DNA from: Candidatus Thorarchaeota archaeon
GTDB lineage: Archaea > Asgardarchaeota > Thorarchaeia > Thorarchaeales > Thorarchaeaceae
Direction: 5' to 3'
Length of the DNA: 64,000 nucleotides
Assembly: GCA_020348985.1 (NCBI GenBank)
Contig: CP070761.1
Location: 760,990 to 824,989 of the forward strand
The position numbers and the translations under genes were made by a program. The notes under the pieces were generated by a model that saw nothing but the letters and a program-made list of their open reading frames with translations, had not been told where the DNA came from and searched no databases. Of the stretch, positions 16,547 to 26,629 are shown in pieces; the first letter of the stretch is position 1; each line of letters opens with the position of its first letter.

Positions 16547-17049
16547 AGGAAAGCCTCAGCAAGCAATAGTGAGGCTCCAGAAGAAGTAAGGAGCCCAATG
16601 ATAAGAACCGCCTCAGGCCATTTGTAGCGTTTGGTCCATCGTACATCAAGCAAGAAGAACGGAAGAAACAGAACAATGATCACCAACCCCATGATAATCA
16701 GATTTGGTGGCTCTATGAAGTTTCTACCTCCCATGAGAATCATGTAGACGGCAACCAACACCACCGGGGGATGTAGGGTTATCCTTTCTAGTAGCCCCCA
16801 TCTCCAGGTCTTTGCCCAATGTTCCTGTGATTTGAAACGCCGCATGAAATTGATGTCCCAAATCGATGTCACTATGAGAATTGGAAATGCGACCATGACC
16901 ATTACGTTGAAGGGCCAAAATCCAAGGTCCATGGATAGTGCCAGGCAAGTATAGTACGAGAAAAAGCGACTAAAGTATCTCCGTCTGAATTGAAGCTGTT
17001 CGGTCAATTTGAACTCTACAATCCATACACGAAAAACGAGGAAGGCCAT
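16525..17049 (-). CDS. Membrane protein coupled to the GT87 gene
   Basis: About 175 aa from ATG 17049, with five hydrophobic segments (MAFLVFRVWIVEF; FFSYYTCLALSMDLGFWPFNVMVMVAF; HPPVVLVAVYMILM; NLIIMGLVIIVLFLPFFLLDV; AVLIIGLLTSSGASLLLAEAF). The open frame extends to 17334, but the added 95 residues are charged, Cys- and Arg-rich and look non-coding; a GTG at 17070 preceded by GAGGGTGAG is an alternative start. Its 3' end overlaps the start of the GT87 gene. It may be the detached remainder of a larger GT-C membrane protein or an accessory subunit; I cannot name the family. Confidence 0.6.
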   Translation of the reverse strand: MAFLVFRVWIVEFKLTEQLQFRRRYFSRFFSYYTCLALSMDLGFWPFNVMVMVAFPILIVTSIWDINFMRRFKSQEHWAKTWRWGLLERITLHPPVVLVAVYMILMGGRNFIEPPNLIIMGLVIIVLFLPFFLLDVRWTKRYKWPEAVLIIGLLTSSGASLLLAEAFLWGVSVW

Positions 17050-17166
17050 GCCAATAATGCTGATGATCACCTTCTCACCCTCAAAGCTCAAATCCACCTC
17101 TCGATCATGAACCTCTTCAAATCTCAGGCATATTTGGTCAAAACATCGAGTCCGTCTTCTGTCACA

Positions 17167-17499
17167 ATGGAAGATGCTGGAAACTTGGCAGAAAATAACT
17201 CTTCTTTTAGGGATTCTCACTGCCGATACACATTCTGTGTATACACGTTCTGTGAAATCATAGGCACCAAGTACCAAGCTGTTGATTCGGGCGCGGAGAC
17301 CTTGGAGTGGGCGCTGCAAGACCTTGTCCACCAAGTGGAAGAAGCTGCAGATGAAGATGGAGCGGACAAATCGCTCAAGCAGGAATTAGTGGGAAGAATA
17401 AAGAGCCTGGGCATGTCGAAAGCTGAAGAGGAATCGGCAAGCACTCTTTGGACGATAGCAAAGGCAGGACTCCGAATTCTGGGAATCCCAATTCCATAG
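17167..17499 (+). CDS. Possible small acidic hypothetical protein
   Basis: About 110 aa from ATG 17167. The C-terminal 65 residues have a helical amphipathic pattern with good codon use (QVEEAADEDGADKSLKQEL, then SKAEEESASTLWTIAKAG), while the N-terminal 40 residues with several Cys look less convincing, so the true start may be further in. It opposes the implausible N-terminal extension of the - strand membrane gene. No family recognised. Treat as tentative. Confidence 0.35.
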   Translation: MEDAGNLAENNSSFRDSHCRYTFCVYTFCEIIGTKYQAVDSGAETLEWALQDLVHQVEEAADEDGADKSLKQELVGRIKSLGMSKAEEESASTLWTIAKAGLRILGIPIP

Positions 17500-17541
17500 T
17501 CACCGTGTACTCTCTGTCGGTCTACTCAATCCTCAGTTTCT

Positions 17542-17564
17542 CAACCACTGCAAGATTGTGGTTG
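17542..17564. other. 7-bp perfect hairpin between convergent genes
   Basis: CAACCAC (17542-17548) and GTGGTTG (17558-17564) around a 9-base loop, in the 170-bp gap between the convergent genes ending at 17499 and 17670. It may help terminate transcription but has no T-run. Confidence 0.4.
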
Positions 17565-17669
17565 GCATGAAGGAGCTTGGTGAGCCACATGAAGGGCTAG
17601 AATCGATAGACACTCGATTGCTTTTTCCTGCTCCACTCACTCTGCTCTTGTTGATACGCCCATGGATTC

Positions 17670-18497
17670 CTAATCAATTCGCTTTCTTTGCCTGAGGACT
17701 ACGACAAGTATCACTACCAATGCAATTCCTCCACCAACGATGAGGGGGAATGTTATGTCTACTGGTTCCCCATCGGTTGCAGTTGGAGTTGACGTTGGTT
17801 CAGAATATGGAATAACAACTATGTTGTCGATTGCTATTCCGGCTTCAGCAGAGAATGTGAACAGGTCACATGTTGTGTGAAGCGAATCACTGACTGTGAT
17901 TCCCAAAGTGCCGTTAAAATGCACCTCAAAGCTGCCATCAAAATCTCTGGTGATATTGATATGATACCATCCAGAAACCTCCTCCACATCATACTCTCCC
18001 AATGAAGATAGATACGGACTCGTTGAAGGTCTACGATACAGGACGAATGTATGGTTCCCATAATCGTGCTGACCCACAACTGGTATTATGCCATACTCGA
18101 ATGGCATTGTGTTAATGTCCTCAGGATCCAAAGGAGGACTTCCAGATACAAATGCAATATAGGAACGATTCGATGGAGTGTCTACACAATGGACATCAAA
18201 AGCCCACGAGCCATAAGCAACGTTACTTGTCCGATATGCTTGACTCCACCCCTCACCATAAACCCGCATTGTGTTGTCGTATTCAGCTGTGATGTTCCCA
18301 GGGAGTGCCGTCCATGGAACGGTAGACGCATTGAATCCCTGGACATTCCATCCATCGATGTTTCCATCATCAAAGTCATCTGACCATGCTCCCTCCTGAC
18401 TGATTGCGAAATCAATCTGGTTGGCAGAAGACATGGTTGGGATCATCAAACACAGAACGAGTGTTAGTGTTAGCAAACTCACCTTCTTCCTAATCAC
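17670..18497 (-). CDS. Exported LamG-like protein with C-terminal membrane anchor
   Basis: 275 aa. Signal peptide at 1-25 (MIRKKVSLLTLTLVLCLMIP ending at SSA), then a beta-sandwich beginning WSDDFDDGNIDGW and ending AGIAIDNIVVIPY, a short Thr/Pro linker, a membrane helix (FPLIVGGGIALVVILVVVL) and an RQRKRID stop-transfer tail. It is a shorter paralogue of the protein at 12253-13362, sharing the WSDDFxDGNxDGW entry, SxxxYGxWxxDV and GWxHINITRD motifs. Probable extracellular carbohydrate- or surface-binding protein. Divergent from uvrB with a 400-bp gap. Confidence 0.75.
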   Translation of the reverse strand: MIRKKVSLLTLTLVLCLMIPTMSSANQIDFAISQEGAWSDDFDDGNIDGWNVQGFNASTVPWTALPGNITAEYDNTMRVYGEGWSQAYRTSNVAYGSWAFDVHCVDTPSNRSYIAFVSGSPPLDPEDINTMPFEYGIIPVVGQHDYGNHTFVLYRRPSTSPYLSSLGEYDVEEVSGWYHINITRDFDGSFEVHFNGTLGITVSDSLHTTCDLFTFSAEAGIAIDNIVVIPYSEPTSTPTATDGEPVDITFPLIVGGGIALVVILVVVLRQRKRID

Positions 18498-18900
18498 AAT
18501 CTCTCCACTCCTACTAGTGCTGAAACCAAGAAATCACTTAATTCTCTCAGGCCAGCTGAGAGAGCTTTGAAGCCGTGTTATAGGGATGACAACACTGTGA
18601 ACAAGACTGTGTACAGAGCTTCGACATAAGGTTTCCTCATCGATTGCGACTCAGTTGCTCTCGGACAGCTCTGGAACTCGTCGATTCGGAAACAGCTCGG
18701 ACTATCCGAGCTCAATACTCATCTTGTTGATAGTTAGTTTCGAGCACCTCTCTGGGGCTCGTCTGTCTTACTCAGTGAACTCCTCGCCGCACGAAACTCC
18801 TAGTAGGAGCAAGTCACAGGCCGATGCTGTAGTGCGTGGCAGTTACCGCAACAGTTACTTACATTCGTGTTTGAGCGCCGGAGAGAAGAGGCAGTCGCAG
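18498..18900 (+). promoter_or_regulatory. Upstream region of the uvr operon with inverted repeats
   Basis: No gene is evident in this 400-bp stretch, although the uvrB frame is open back to 18655 by chance. It contains three compact inverted repeats: CTCTCAG/CTGAGAG (18544-18562), AGCTCGGA/TCCGAGCT with a 3-base loop (18694-18712), and CTCCTA/TAGGAG (18797-18809). The middle one is the most symmetrical and could be an operator or a leader hairpin. I cannot place the TATA box with confidence. A GGAGAGAAGAGG purine stretch begins about 20 bases before the uvrB ATG. Confidence 0.5.
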
Positions 18901-20886
18901 ATGTCGGACTTCAAACTGGAGGCACCATTCAAGCCTGTCGGAGATCAGCCGAAGGCAATCGCTGAGCTGATAGAAGGCTTGGAAAGTGGTCTGCAACATC
19001 AGACATTGCTCGGTGTCACAGGTTCTGGAAAGACATTCTCTATGGCCAATTTAATAGCCGCATACAATAGACCTACACTGGTAATCTCGCACAACAAAAC
19101 CCTGGCTGCTCAGCTTGCCTCCGAGTACAGACAGTTCTTCCCAGACGCAGCTTGCGAATACTTTGTCTCATACTACGACTACTACCAACCAGAGGCCTAT
19201 GTCCCGAGCAAGGACATGTACGTCGAGAAGGAGGCGGACATCAACAAGGAGATTGAGCGTCTGCGCCATTCCACGACTCATTCCCTGACGACTCGAAACG
19301 ATGTCGTTGTCGTTGCTTCTGTGTCCTGCATCTACGGCGTTGGCAATCCCGAAGAGTACAGCGCACTCACGCTCATGCTTGAGGTAGGTATGCAGACCGA
19401 AAGACGTGAGATTCTCGAGAATCTTGTTGCGATGCAGTATGAGCGAAATGATATGGAAGTCGCACCTGGCACTTTCAGGGTCCGAGGGGATGTAATCGAT
19501 GTTCATCCTGCCTACTCGAGTAACAGCCTGAGGATAGAACTTGATGGTGATACGATAGAACGTTTGACTGTCCTTCAGCCTCTGACATCAAGAAGGCTGT
19601 TCGACGAGAAGTGGGCAGAGATTGGACCTGCTCGTCACCACGTCGCCAGACACGAGCGGATATTGGAGGCTCTCGAACCAATAGAGGCTGAGATGTGGGA
19701 ACGGGTTGAATGGTTCAAGAAGCAAAACAAGCTCGTTGAGGCTGACCGGATTAGGCGTAGAACACTATACGATCTTGAGATGCTCAGAGAGACAGGTCAC
19801 TGCCACGGAATAGAGAATTACTCACGCTTCATCGATGGCCGGGACAAGGGACAGAAGCCCTACACTCTGCTTGACTACTTCCCAGAAGACTTCCTCATGA
19901 TAATAGACGAGAGCCACATGACGATCCCTCAGATTCGAGGAATGTACTTCGGAGACCTATCCAGAAAGGAAAACCTGGTTGAGTATGGATTCAGATTAGA
20001 GTCCTGCCTTGACAACCGTCCTCTGAAGTTCCACGAATTCGAGAACTACATGCGACACGTCATCTATACAAGCGCAACACCAGGTCCGTTCGAGCGGAAG
20101 GTTAGCGGACAGATTGTTGAGCAGCTGCTGCGTCCTACTGGACTCCTCGACCCAGAAATCAAGGTCATGCCAGTGGAGAATCAGGTGGACCACCTCATCT
20201 CTGAGATCAGAAGGACCGTGAAAGACGGTGACCGCGTTCTCGTTACGACGCTTACGAAGAAGACTGCTGAGATGCTCTCAGAGTATCTGATTGAGAATGG
20301 TGTCAGGGCACGGTATCTTCATTCCGACATCGGGACCGTTGAGAGAATCGAGATTATACGCGAACTCCGTCTCGGGAAGTTCGACGTTCTTGTTGGAATC
20401 AATCTTCTGAGAGAAGGATTGGACCTGCCTGAGGTCGCACTCGTAGCGATACTGGATGCCGACAAGGAAGGGTTCCTACGAACTGATTGGGCGCTTATAC
20501 AGACTATGGGCCGAGCGGCAAGGAACGTCAGAGGACGCGTATTCCTTTACGCAGATCATGTATCCGCCGCGATGCAGACTGCAATCGATGAGACAAACCG
20601 AAGACGGAACGTTCAGGTGAAGCACAACGAGGAATATGGTATCATTCCGATGTCAATCAGCAAACAAGTGCGAGACATTGCAGAGGGCATTCACGGGAGG
20701 CCGACGACGACTCAGACGAAGCTGCCTGAGTACGATGTCTTCGAGTTGGAAGAGATAATGGACCTAATCGTCGACCTTGAAGAACGAATGAAGGACGCGG
20801 CAAGAGACCTCGAGTTCGAGAAGGCCGCGAAACTCCGAGACGAGATTGTCAAGCTAAGAAAGCAGGTAGAGGGCATCGAGCAGTGA
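18901..20886 (+). CDS. uvrB: Excinuclease ABC subunit B
   Basis: 661 aa, normal UvrB length. DNA helicase-like damage verification subunit of bacterial-type nucleotide excision repair, loaded by UvrA and then bound by UvrC. Visible: Walker A GVTGSGKT at 38-45, the damage-probing beta-hairpin YYDYYQPEAYVPSKDMYVEK at about 91-110, Walker B/DESH at 336-339, motif III-like YTSATPGPFE, motif VI QTMGRAARNVRGR, and a C-terminal UVR domain (about 615-657, LEFEKAAKLRDEI) for UvrC contact. Start ATG 18901 gives the canonical N-terminus; upstream in-frame codons to 18655 do not look like protein. Its TGA overlaps the GTG of uvrA (GTGA), so subunits are translationally coupled. Confidence 0.97.
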   Translation: MSDFKLEAPFKPVGDQPKAIAELIEGLESGLQHQTLLGVTGSGKTFSMANLIAAYNRPTLVISHNKTLAAQLASEYRQFFPDAACEYFVSYYDYYQPEAYVPSKDMYVEKEADINKEIERLRHSTTHSLTTRNDVVVVASVSCIYGVGNPEEYSALTLMLEVGMQTERREILENLVAMQYERNDMEVAPGTFRVRGDVIDVHPAYSSNSLRIELDGDTIERLTVLQPLTSRRLFDEKWAEIGPARHHVARHERILEALEPIEAEMWERVEWFKKQNKLVEADRIRRRTLYDLEMLRETGHCHGIENYSRFIDGRDKGQKPYTLLDYFPEDFLMIIDESHMTIPQIRGMYFGDLSRKENLVEYGFRLESCLDNRPLKFHEFENYMRHVIYTSATPGPFERKVSGQIVEQLLRPTGLLDPEIKVMPVENQVDHLISEIRRTVKDGDRVLVTTLTKKTAEMLSEYLIENGVRARYLHSDIGTVERIEIIRELRLGKFDVLVGINLLREGLDLPEVALVAILDADKEGFLRTDWALIQTMGRAARNVRGRVFLYADHVSAAMQTAIDETNRRRNVQVKHNEEYGIIPMSISKQVRDIAEGIHGRPTTTQTKLPEYDVFELEEIMDLIVDLEERMKDAARDLEFEKAAKLRDEIVKLRKQVEGIEQ

Positions 20887-23774
20887 AGGCCGCACAGAAC
20901 TCCGACATCAGTAGCCCTCCGATGGAAATAGACGGTCCTCAGTCAATAATAGTCTTGGGGGCCTCAGAGCACAACCTGAAGAACATCTCAGTCGAGATTC
21001 CGAAGAACAAACTCGTTGTTGTCACAGGTGTCTCAGGGTCTGGCAAGTCTAGTCTTGTTTTCGATACTATCTTCGCCGAAGGTCAACGGAGATTCGTAGA
21101 GTCACTTTCTCCCTACGCGCGACAATTCCTTGGAATGCTCGAGAAGCCAAAGGTCGATTTCATGTCCGGTCTTTCGCCGTCAATCTCTATCGATCAGAAA
21201 AGCGTAGGTCGAAACCCGCGGAGTACCGTGGGCACAATCACGGAGATCTACGACTTCTTGAGACTGTTATATGCCAGAGTTGGACAACCTCACTGTCCAC
21301 AGTGTGGCAAGGCCATTGAGCCCCAGACATCTCAGCAGATGGTCGACCGTGTTCTTCAGATTGACGAAGGAACTCGCATCATGATTGTTGCCCCGATTGT
21401 TAGGGGGAGAAAGGGGGAGTACCGTAGGGAGTTCAAGGACCTTCTCTCCAAAGGTTTCGTAAGAGCCCGAGTTGATGGAGAGATTGTTGACATCGAAGAA
21501 GGCATGTCATTAGATCGTTACTTCGAGCACACAATTGAGGTTATCATTGACCGCCTCAAGGTTTCTGCTGAACAACGTGACCGAATCTCTGAGGCTATTG
21601 AGACCTCATTGGATATGGCCGAGGGAGTCGTGTCGATGATCTATGGATCAGATACTCTGACGCTTTCTGAGCAGTTCGCCTGTGTTGATTGTGGGATTGG
21701 GCTTCCCGAAATGGAACCGAGGATATTCTCGTGGAACACGCCGCATGGTGCCTGTCCGAACTGCACCGGAATGGGTGTTGTCAGAGAGTTTGACCCAGAG
21801 CTTTTCATCGAAGATCCAGAGCTGACCCTGCTACAGGGTGCAGTAAAGACAGACAAGTGGGTTCTCAGACGCAAGATGTTTAGAGATGTCGCAGAGTACT
21901 ACGGATTCACACCGGATACGAAATGGAAAGACCTGACAGAGGCACAGAAACACGTCCTCTTCTACGGCTCGGGAGACAAAGAGTTCGAGTCGAAATGGTC
22001 TGGTGACAACCCAGAATACGAAGTGACGTATGAGGGCACGTTTCAAAGATCGTTCGAAGGGTTCATTCAGAGAGCGAAGAGGCTGTACCGCCAGACAAGA
22101 TCTGACTGGCGACGGAAGCAGATGGAGAAGCTGATGGCTTCCGTACCATGTCCTGCGTGCAACGGGCATAGACTTCGTCCAGAGTCGCAGGCTGTGACGT
22201 TTGGTGGGAAGTCAATCAACGAATTGGACGCAATGTCAATCAAACAGCTTCGAGAGTTCTTTGATAAGGTCAAGATAAAGTCAAGAATCAGGCCAGTGGC
22301 CGATCCCATAATCAGAGAAGTCAGGGGACGGATAGGCTTCCTCGAAGAGGTGGGACTGGAGTACCTCACCCTCGACAGAACTGCTCCGACTCTTGCTGGT
22401 GGTGAAGCTCAGAGAATCCGCCTTGCAAGCCAGATAGGATCTGATCTTGTTGGAGTCACCTATGTCTGCGATGAGCCCTCAATAGGTCTCCATGCACGAG
22501 ACAACATGCGCCTGCTTAGATCCCTGATGAAGCTCAGAGACCTTGGAAACACGGTTTTGGTCGTAGAGCACGACGAAGAGACAATGAGAAACGCAGACTA
22601 CATCGTGGATCTCGGAGTTGGAGCTGGGGCTGAGGGTGGAGAAGTTGTTGTGACTGGGACTCTTGATGATGTCCTGAAATCACGCAAGTCTATCACATCA
22701 CGTTATCTCCGGGGTGACGACTCGATACCCACACCGAGGACTCGCAGGAAACCCAACGGGAGATTCATCGAAATCAAGGGGGCTCGACACAACAATCTCA
22801 AAGATCTGAACGTGCGGATTCCCTTGGGCATGTTTGTTTCAGTAACTGGGGTCAGTGGTTCCGGAAAGTCGAGCTTGATTGTAGAGACCCTACAGAGAGA
22901 GCTTGCCCGGAGGTTTCACAACGCTGAGACTCCCCCAGGGCCGCATGATGCAATCGAAGGTGCAGAGCAGCTTGACAAGGTAATTGTGATCGACCAGAGT
23001 CCCATTGGAAGGACACCGAGGTCAAACCCGGCTACCTATGTTGGGCTTTGGACACCACTCAGAGAGCTCTTCTCAAGCCTGCCCGAGGCTAAGATTCGAG
23101 GTTACAAACCGGGACGGTTCAGTTTTAACATGAAGGGCGGACGTTGCGAGAAATGTCATGGAGCTGGTGTTGAGATCATTGAGATGCAGTTCCTGCCTCC
23201 TGTACAGGTCACTTGCACGGAGTGTAAGGGCAGACGCTACAATAGAGAGACCCTTCAGGTTCGATACAGAGGGAAGAACATCGCCGACATTCTGGAAATG
23301 AGAATAGATGAGGCAAGAGAGTTCTTCGATGCCATTCCGTCCATCCGGAGACGTCTTGAAACGCTTTGTGCAGTTGGCATGGGATATGTGAAGCTCGGGC
23401 AGCCCGCAACAACCCTTTCCGGTGGGGAAGCCCAGAGAATCAAGTTGAGCAAGTTCCTCTCTAGACCAGCAACCGGCCAGACTCTGATCATGTTGGACGA
23501 GCCAACCACGGGTCTTCATTTCGCGGACATCAAAAAGCTGCTTGAAGTCCTGCACCGCCTTGTGGATCTCGGAAACACAGTCTTGGTCATTGAACACCAA
23601 CTGGATGTTGTCAAGACCGCCGATTGGATCATCGACCTCGGACCCGAAGGTGGAGATGAGGGTGGCTATCTTGTTGCAGAGGGAACTCCTGAAGATATCG
23701 TTGAAAATGGAGAATCATTCACTGGTGTGTACCTAGGGGAGCTTCTCCAACCAGGAGGGAGGGCTGGAAAGTGA
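20883..23774 (+). CDS. uvrA: Excinuclease ABC subunit A, first copy
   Basis: 963 aa, full-length UvrA, the damage-scanning dimeric ABC ATPase of excision repair. It has two ABC modules, each split by insertions: Walker [10 protein letters not shown] at about residues 48-56 and again in the second half, the UvrB-binding region after the CPQCG zinc module, the second zinc module CVDCG/CPNC, and the large C-terminal zinc finger CEKC-x20-CTEC. The second signature is canonical [13 protein letters not shown] with DEPTTGLH. The first signature reads [12 protein letters not shown], with Ala in place of the usual Ser. GTG start overlaps the uvrB stop; its stop overlaps the next uvrA start. Confidence 0.96.
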   Translation: MKAAQNSDISSPPMEIDGPQSIIVLGASEHNLKNISVEIPKNKLVVVTGVSGSGKSSLVFDTIFAEGQRRFVESLSPYARQFLGMLEKPKVDFMSGLSPSISIDQKSVGRNPRSTVGTITEIYDFLRLLYARVGQPHCPQCGKAIEPQTSQQMVDRVLQIDEGTRIMIVAPIVRGRKGEYRREFKDLLSKGFVRARVDGEIVDIEEGMSLDRYFEHTIEVIIDRLKVSAEQRDRISEAIETSLDMAEGVVSMIYGSDTLTLSEQFACVDCGIGLPEMEPRIFSWNTPHGACPNCTGMGVVREFDPELFIEDPELTLLQGAVKTDKWVLRRKMFRDVAEYYGFTPDTKWKDLTEAQKHVLFYGSGDKEFESKWSGDNPEYEVTYEGTFQRSFEGFIQRAKRLYRQTRSDWRRKQMEKLMASVPCPACNGHRLRPESQAVTFGGKSINELDAMSIKQLREFFDKVKIKSRIRPVADPIIREVRGRIGFLEEVGLEYLTLDRTAPTLAGGEAQRIRLASQIGSDLVGVTYVCDEPSIGLHARDNMRLLRSLMKLRDLGNTVLVVEHDEETMRNADYIVDLGVGAGAEGGEVVVTGTLDDVLKSRKSITSRYLRGDDSIPTPRTRRKPNGRFIEIKGARHNNLKDLNVRIPLGMFVSVTGVSGSGKSSLIVETLQRELARRFHNAETPPGPHDAIEGAEQLDKVIVIDQSPIGRTPRSNPATYVGLWTPLRELFSSLPEAKIRGYKPGRFSFNMKGGRCEKCHGAGVEIIEMQFLPPVQVTCTECKGRRYNRETLQVRYRGKNIADILEMRIDEAREFFDAIPSIRRRLETLCAVGMGYVKLGQPATTLSGGEAQRIKLSKFLSRPATGQTLIMLDEPTTGLHFADIKKLLEVLHRLVDLGNTVLVIEHQLDVVKTADWIIDLGPEGGDEGGYLVAEGTPEDIVENGESFTGVYLGELLQPGGRAGK

Positions 23775-26629
23775 CTGGCGAGATTAAAGTGCGGAAGGCT
23801 GAGGAGCACAATCTCAAACGGATTGATGTCGATGTTCCTCGCGACCGCTTGGTTGTTGTCACTGGTCCCTCAGGTTCTGGCAAGTCCACGCTTGTCTTCG
23901 ATACCATCTTCGCTGAGGGACAAAGAAGGTATGTAGAATCACTGTCATCCTACGCAAGGCGATTCCTAGGTCGACTAGACAAACCGAAAGTAGAGAAGAT
24001 ATCTGGATTACCTCCTGCTATCTCGATTGAGCAGAAGGGAAGGACCAAGAATCCGCGGAGCACGGTCGGCACAAGCACTGAGATACACGACTATCTCAGG
24101 TTGCTCTATGCGAACATTGGGACTCCGCACTGTGTCAACTGCGGTCTCCCCATGGAGCAACTCACGGCAGACACAGCGGCTCGTCTCTTGCTTGAGGAGA
24201 ATGGAGGTCAGAGAGTGTTTGTGCTGGCCCCAATAGTCCGAGGCGAGATAGGCAAGAACGAGGAGGCGCTTGAAGACCTGCTGAAAAGTGGATTCGCAAG
24301 AGTGAGAGTCGATGGTGAGATTCGTGAAATCGAAGATCTCGAGCTTGATGGTCGCAAGAAGCACGATATCGATGTTGTTGTTGATCGTCTCGAACTCAGT
24401 CAGAAGTCACGTGAACGTCTGATTGGCTCATTGGAGACTGCCCTTGAGACCGGGGAGGGACGAGCCCTTGTGTCACGAGAGGGAGAAGATGACCTTATCT
24501 TTGCTGAACAGCTCATGTGTCCGAAGTGTGGAGTGCAATATGACAAGCTAGATCCGAAAGCGTTCTCGTATAACAGACCCGATGGTGCGTGCCCCACATG
24601 TAACGGTTTGGGAGTTCTGATGTCGATTGACCCTGATCTCGTCATTCCGAATGACACCATGACAATACGGCAGATAAGTAGGAGAATCAACCGAGGTGAG
24701 AAATCTTGGTTCCTCAAACGTCTGGAAGCGCTGGGAGAGAAGATTGGCTTCACACTTGAGACATTCTACTTTGAGCTCGACGAAGCTCAGCGCGAAATGC
24801 TTGTGTGGGGGCGGCCAGAGCTGACTCTTCATTACGTTATGGAACGAGAGAACTCAAAGTGGGAGATTACCAGGAAATGGTACGGTCTCGTTCCTTGGTT
24901 GAAAAGGATGTTTGACAACGCCAAAAGCAGCGAGAAGCAGTGGCATCAATGGTGGGCCACTAGGATTGCTAACGAATTCTCCCGGAAGATTCCTTGTGAA
25001 GCCTGTAATGGTAGAAAGCTGCGGCCAGAGAGCTTAGCAGTCACCGTCGGCGGTAAGCCAATCGACGAAGTCTCGACCATGACTATTGAGATGGCACTTG
25101 ATTTCTTTGAGGGGCTGGAACTCAGTGATCGTGAGAGAAAGATAGCCGAGCTGGTACTCAAGGAGATAGTGTCAAGGCTTCGATTCCTCGTCTCGGTCGG
25201 CTTAGACTATCTGAATCTCGATAGAGCTTCGATGACCCTGTCCGGAGGTGAGAGTCAACGGATTCGGCTAGCGACGCAGATTGGATCCGCCCTCACTGGC
25301 GTTCTCTATTGTCTTGATGAGCCCAGTGTGGGTCTTCATCCCCGCGACATATCGAGGTTAGTTGATACATTTAGGCACCTTAGAAGCCTAGGAAACACGG
25401 TTGTTGTAATCGAGCACGATCGTGACACAATTGAGGCCGCAGACCATATCATTGATCTTGGTCCACTGGCAGGGATTCATGGAGGAACCGTTGTAGCCAG
25501 TGGAACACCCTCAGAAGTCCTGACGCATCCGAAGTCTCTAACAGCACAGTATCTTGCAGGAGAAAAGCAGATACCTGTCCCACTTGAGAGAAGGACCGGT
25601 AACGGGCATGAGATTGTGATTCGAAATGCCCGACAACACAACCTGAAGGGGATAACGGTCGGATTCCCACTCGGGAAGCTCATCTGTATATCTGGAGTTA
25701 GCGGTTCTGGCAAGAGCACGCTTACCCATGAAACGCTCTACAAGTCCTTGGCCAGAGAAATCAATGGTGCCAGCCATGTTCCAGGAGCACATGACGGCGT
25801 GGACGGTGTCGAATACATTGATCGTCTTGTCTTGGTAGACCAATCGCCGATTGGCCGCACACCCCGTTCTAACCCGGCCACGTACACAAAGACCTTCGGC
25901 GAAATACGTGAGCTCTTGGCAAGGATGCCGGAGGCAAAGCGACGAGGGTATTCGCCTGGAAGATTCAGCTTCAATACAAGGGAGGGTCGTTGCGAGAAGT
26001 GTCAGGGTAGTGGTCTTCTGCGAGTCGAGATGCACTTCATGAGCGACGTATACATGACCTGTGATGTATGCGACGGGCGACGATTTGACAGAGAGACTCT
26101 TGAGGTCACCTACAAAGAGAAGAACGTGAATGAGATTCTTCGAATGACCATAGAAGAGGCGCTGGAGTTCTTCTCAGACATTCCGAAGATCGCAGACCGG
26201 CTGCAGACACTTGTCGATGTCGGATTAGGATACCTCGAACTCGGTCAGCCTGCAACTACGCTTTCAGGCGGCGAAGCACAAAGGATGAAGCTCGCTTCAG
26301 AACTCTCACGAAAGAGTACTGGCAAGACTCTATACGTTCTCGATGAACCGACAACCGGTCTCTCTGCATCAGATGTGCATGTCCTCCTGCGAGTACTCAA
26401 TCGTCTTGTTGACAGTGGCAACACGATTGTCGTGATTGAGCACAATCTGGAAGTGATCAAGACCGCGGACCATGTCATTGATTTGGGTCCTGAAGGAGGA
26501 GATGGTGGCGGCCACGTGGTCGCAGTTGGCGCTCCAGAGGATCTTGTAGGTATTCCGGACTCCTATACTGGATTCCATCTTAGACCAATACTTTATGGTC
26601 ATAAGACAGCCTACGGTTCAATTGAATAA
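23771..26629 (+). CDS. uvrA: Excinuclease ABC subunit A, second tandem copy
   Basis: 952 aa, also full-length, so not the short UvrA2 class lacking the UvrB-binding domain. The zinc modules are present (CVNCG, CPKCG/CPTC, and CEKC-x20-CDVC), as are Walker A GPSGSGKST and GVSGSGKST. The first signature is canonical TLSGGESQRIRL with DEPSVGLH; the second is [13 protein letters not shown] followed by DEPTTGLSASD, where the usual His after GL is Ser. It differs from the first copy throughout, so it is an old paralogue rather than a recent duplication. GTG start overlaps the upstream uvrA stop by 4 bp. It may form heterodimers with the first copy or have distinct damage specificity; both are hypotheses. 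Confidence 0.95.
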   Translation: MTGEIKVRKAEEHNLKRIDVDVPRDRLVVVTGPSGSGKSTLVFDTIFAEGQRRYVESLSSYARRFLGRLDKPKVEKISGLPPAISIEQKGRTKNPRSTVGTSTEIHDYLRLLYANIGTPHCVNCGLPMEQLTADTAARLLLEENGGQRVFVLAPIVRGEIGKNEEALEDLLKSGFARVRVDGEIREIEDLELDGRKKHDIDVVVDRLELSQKSRERLIGSLETALETGEGRALVSREGEDDLIFAEQLMCPKCGVQYDKLDPKAFSYNRPDGACPTCNGLGVLMSIDPDLVIPNDTMTIRQISRRINRGEKSWFLKRLEALGEKIGFTLETFYFELDEAQREMLVWGRPELTLHYVMERENSKWEITRKWYGLVPWLKRMFDNAKSSEKQWHQWWATRIANEFSRKIPCEACNGRKLRPESLAVTVGGKPIDEVSTMTIEMALDFFEGLELSDRERKIAELVLKEIVSRLRFLVSVGLDYLNLDRASMTLSGGESQRIRLATQIGSALTGVLYCLDEPSVGLHPRDISRLVDTFRHLRSLGNTVVVIEHDRDTIEAADHIIDLGPLAGIHGGTVVASGTPSEVLTHPKSLTAQYLAGEKQIPVPLERRTGNGHEIVIRNARQHNLKGITVGFPLGKLICISGVSGSGKSTLTHETLYKSLAREINGASHVPGAHDGVDGVEYIDRLVLVDQSPIGRTPRSNPATYTKTFGEIRELLARMPEAKRRGYSPGRFSFNTREGRCEKCQGSGLLRVEMHFMSDVYMTCDVCDGRRFDRETLEVTYKEKNVNEILRMTIEEALEFFSDIPKIADRLQTLVDVGLGYLELGQPATTLSGGEAQRMKLASELSRKSTGKTLYVLDEPTTGLSASDVHVLLRVLNRLVDSGNTIVVIEHNLEVIKTADHVIDLGPEGGDGGGHVVAVGAPEDLVGIPDSYTGFHLRPILYGHKTAYGSIE

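Noticed and set aside
17050-17334. N-terminal 95 residues of the membrane protein frame ending at 16525
   Set aside because: Charged, Cys/Arg-rich composition unlike the hydrophobic remainder; an internal start at 17049 or 17070 is better supported.
18655-18900. In-frame N-terminal extension of UvrB
   Set aside because: The added 82 residues are Ser-rich and unlike any UvrB; the ATG at 18901 gives the canonical N-terminus and length.
23771-26629. Second uvrA as a pseudogene or as the short UvrA2 class
   Set aside because: The frame is intact, both P-loops, both signatures and all zinc modules are present, and the UvrB-binding region is not deleted.
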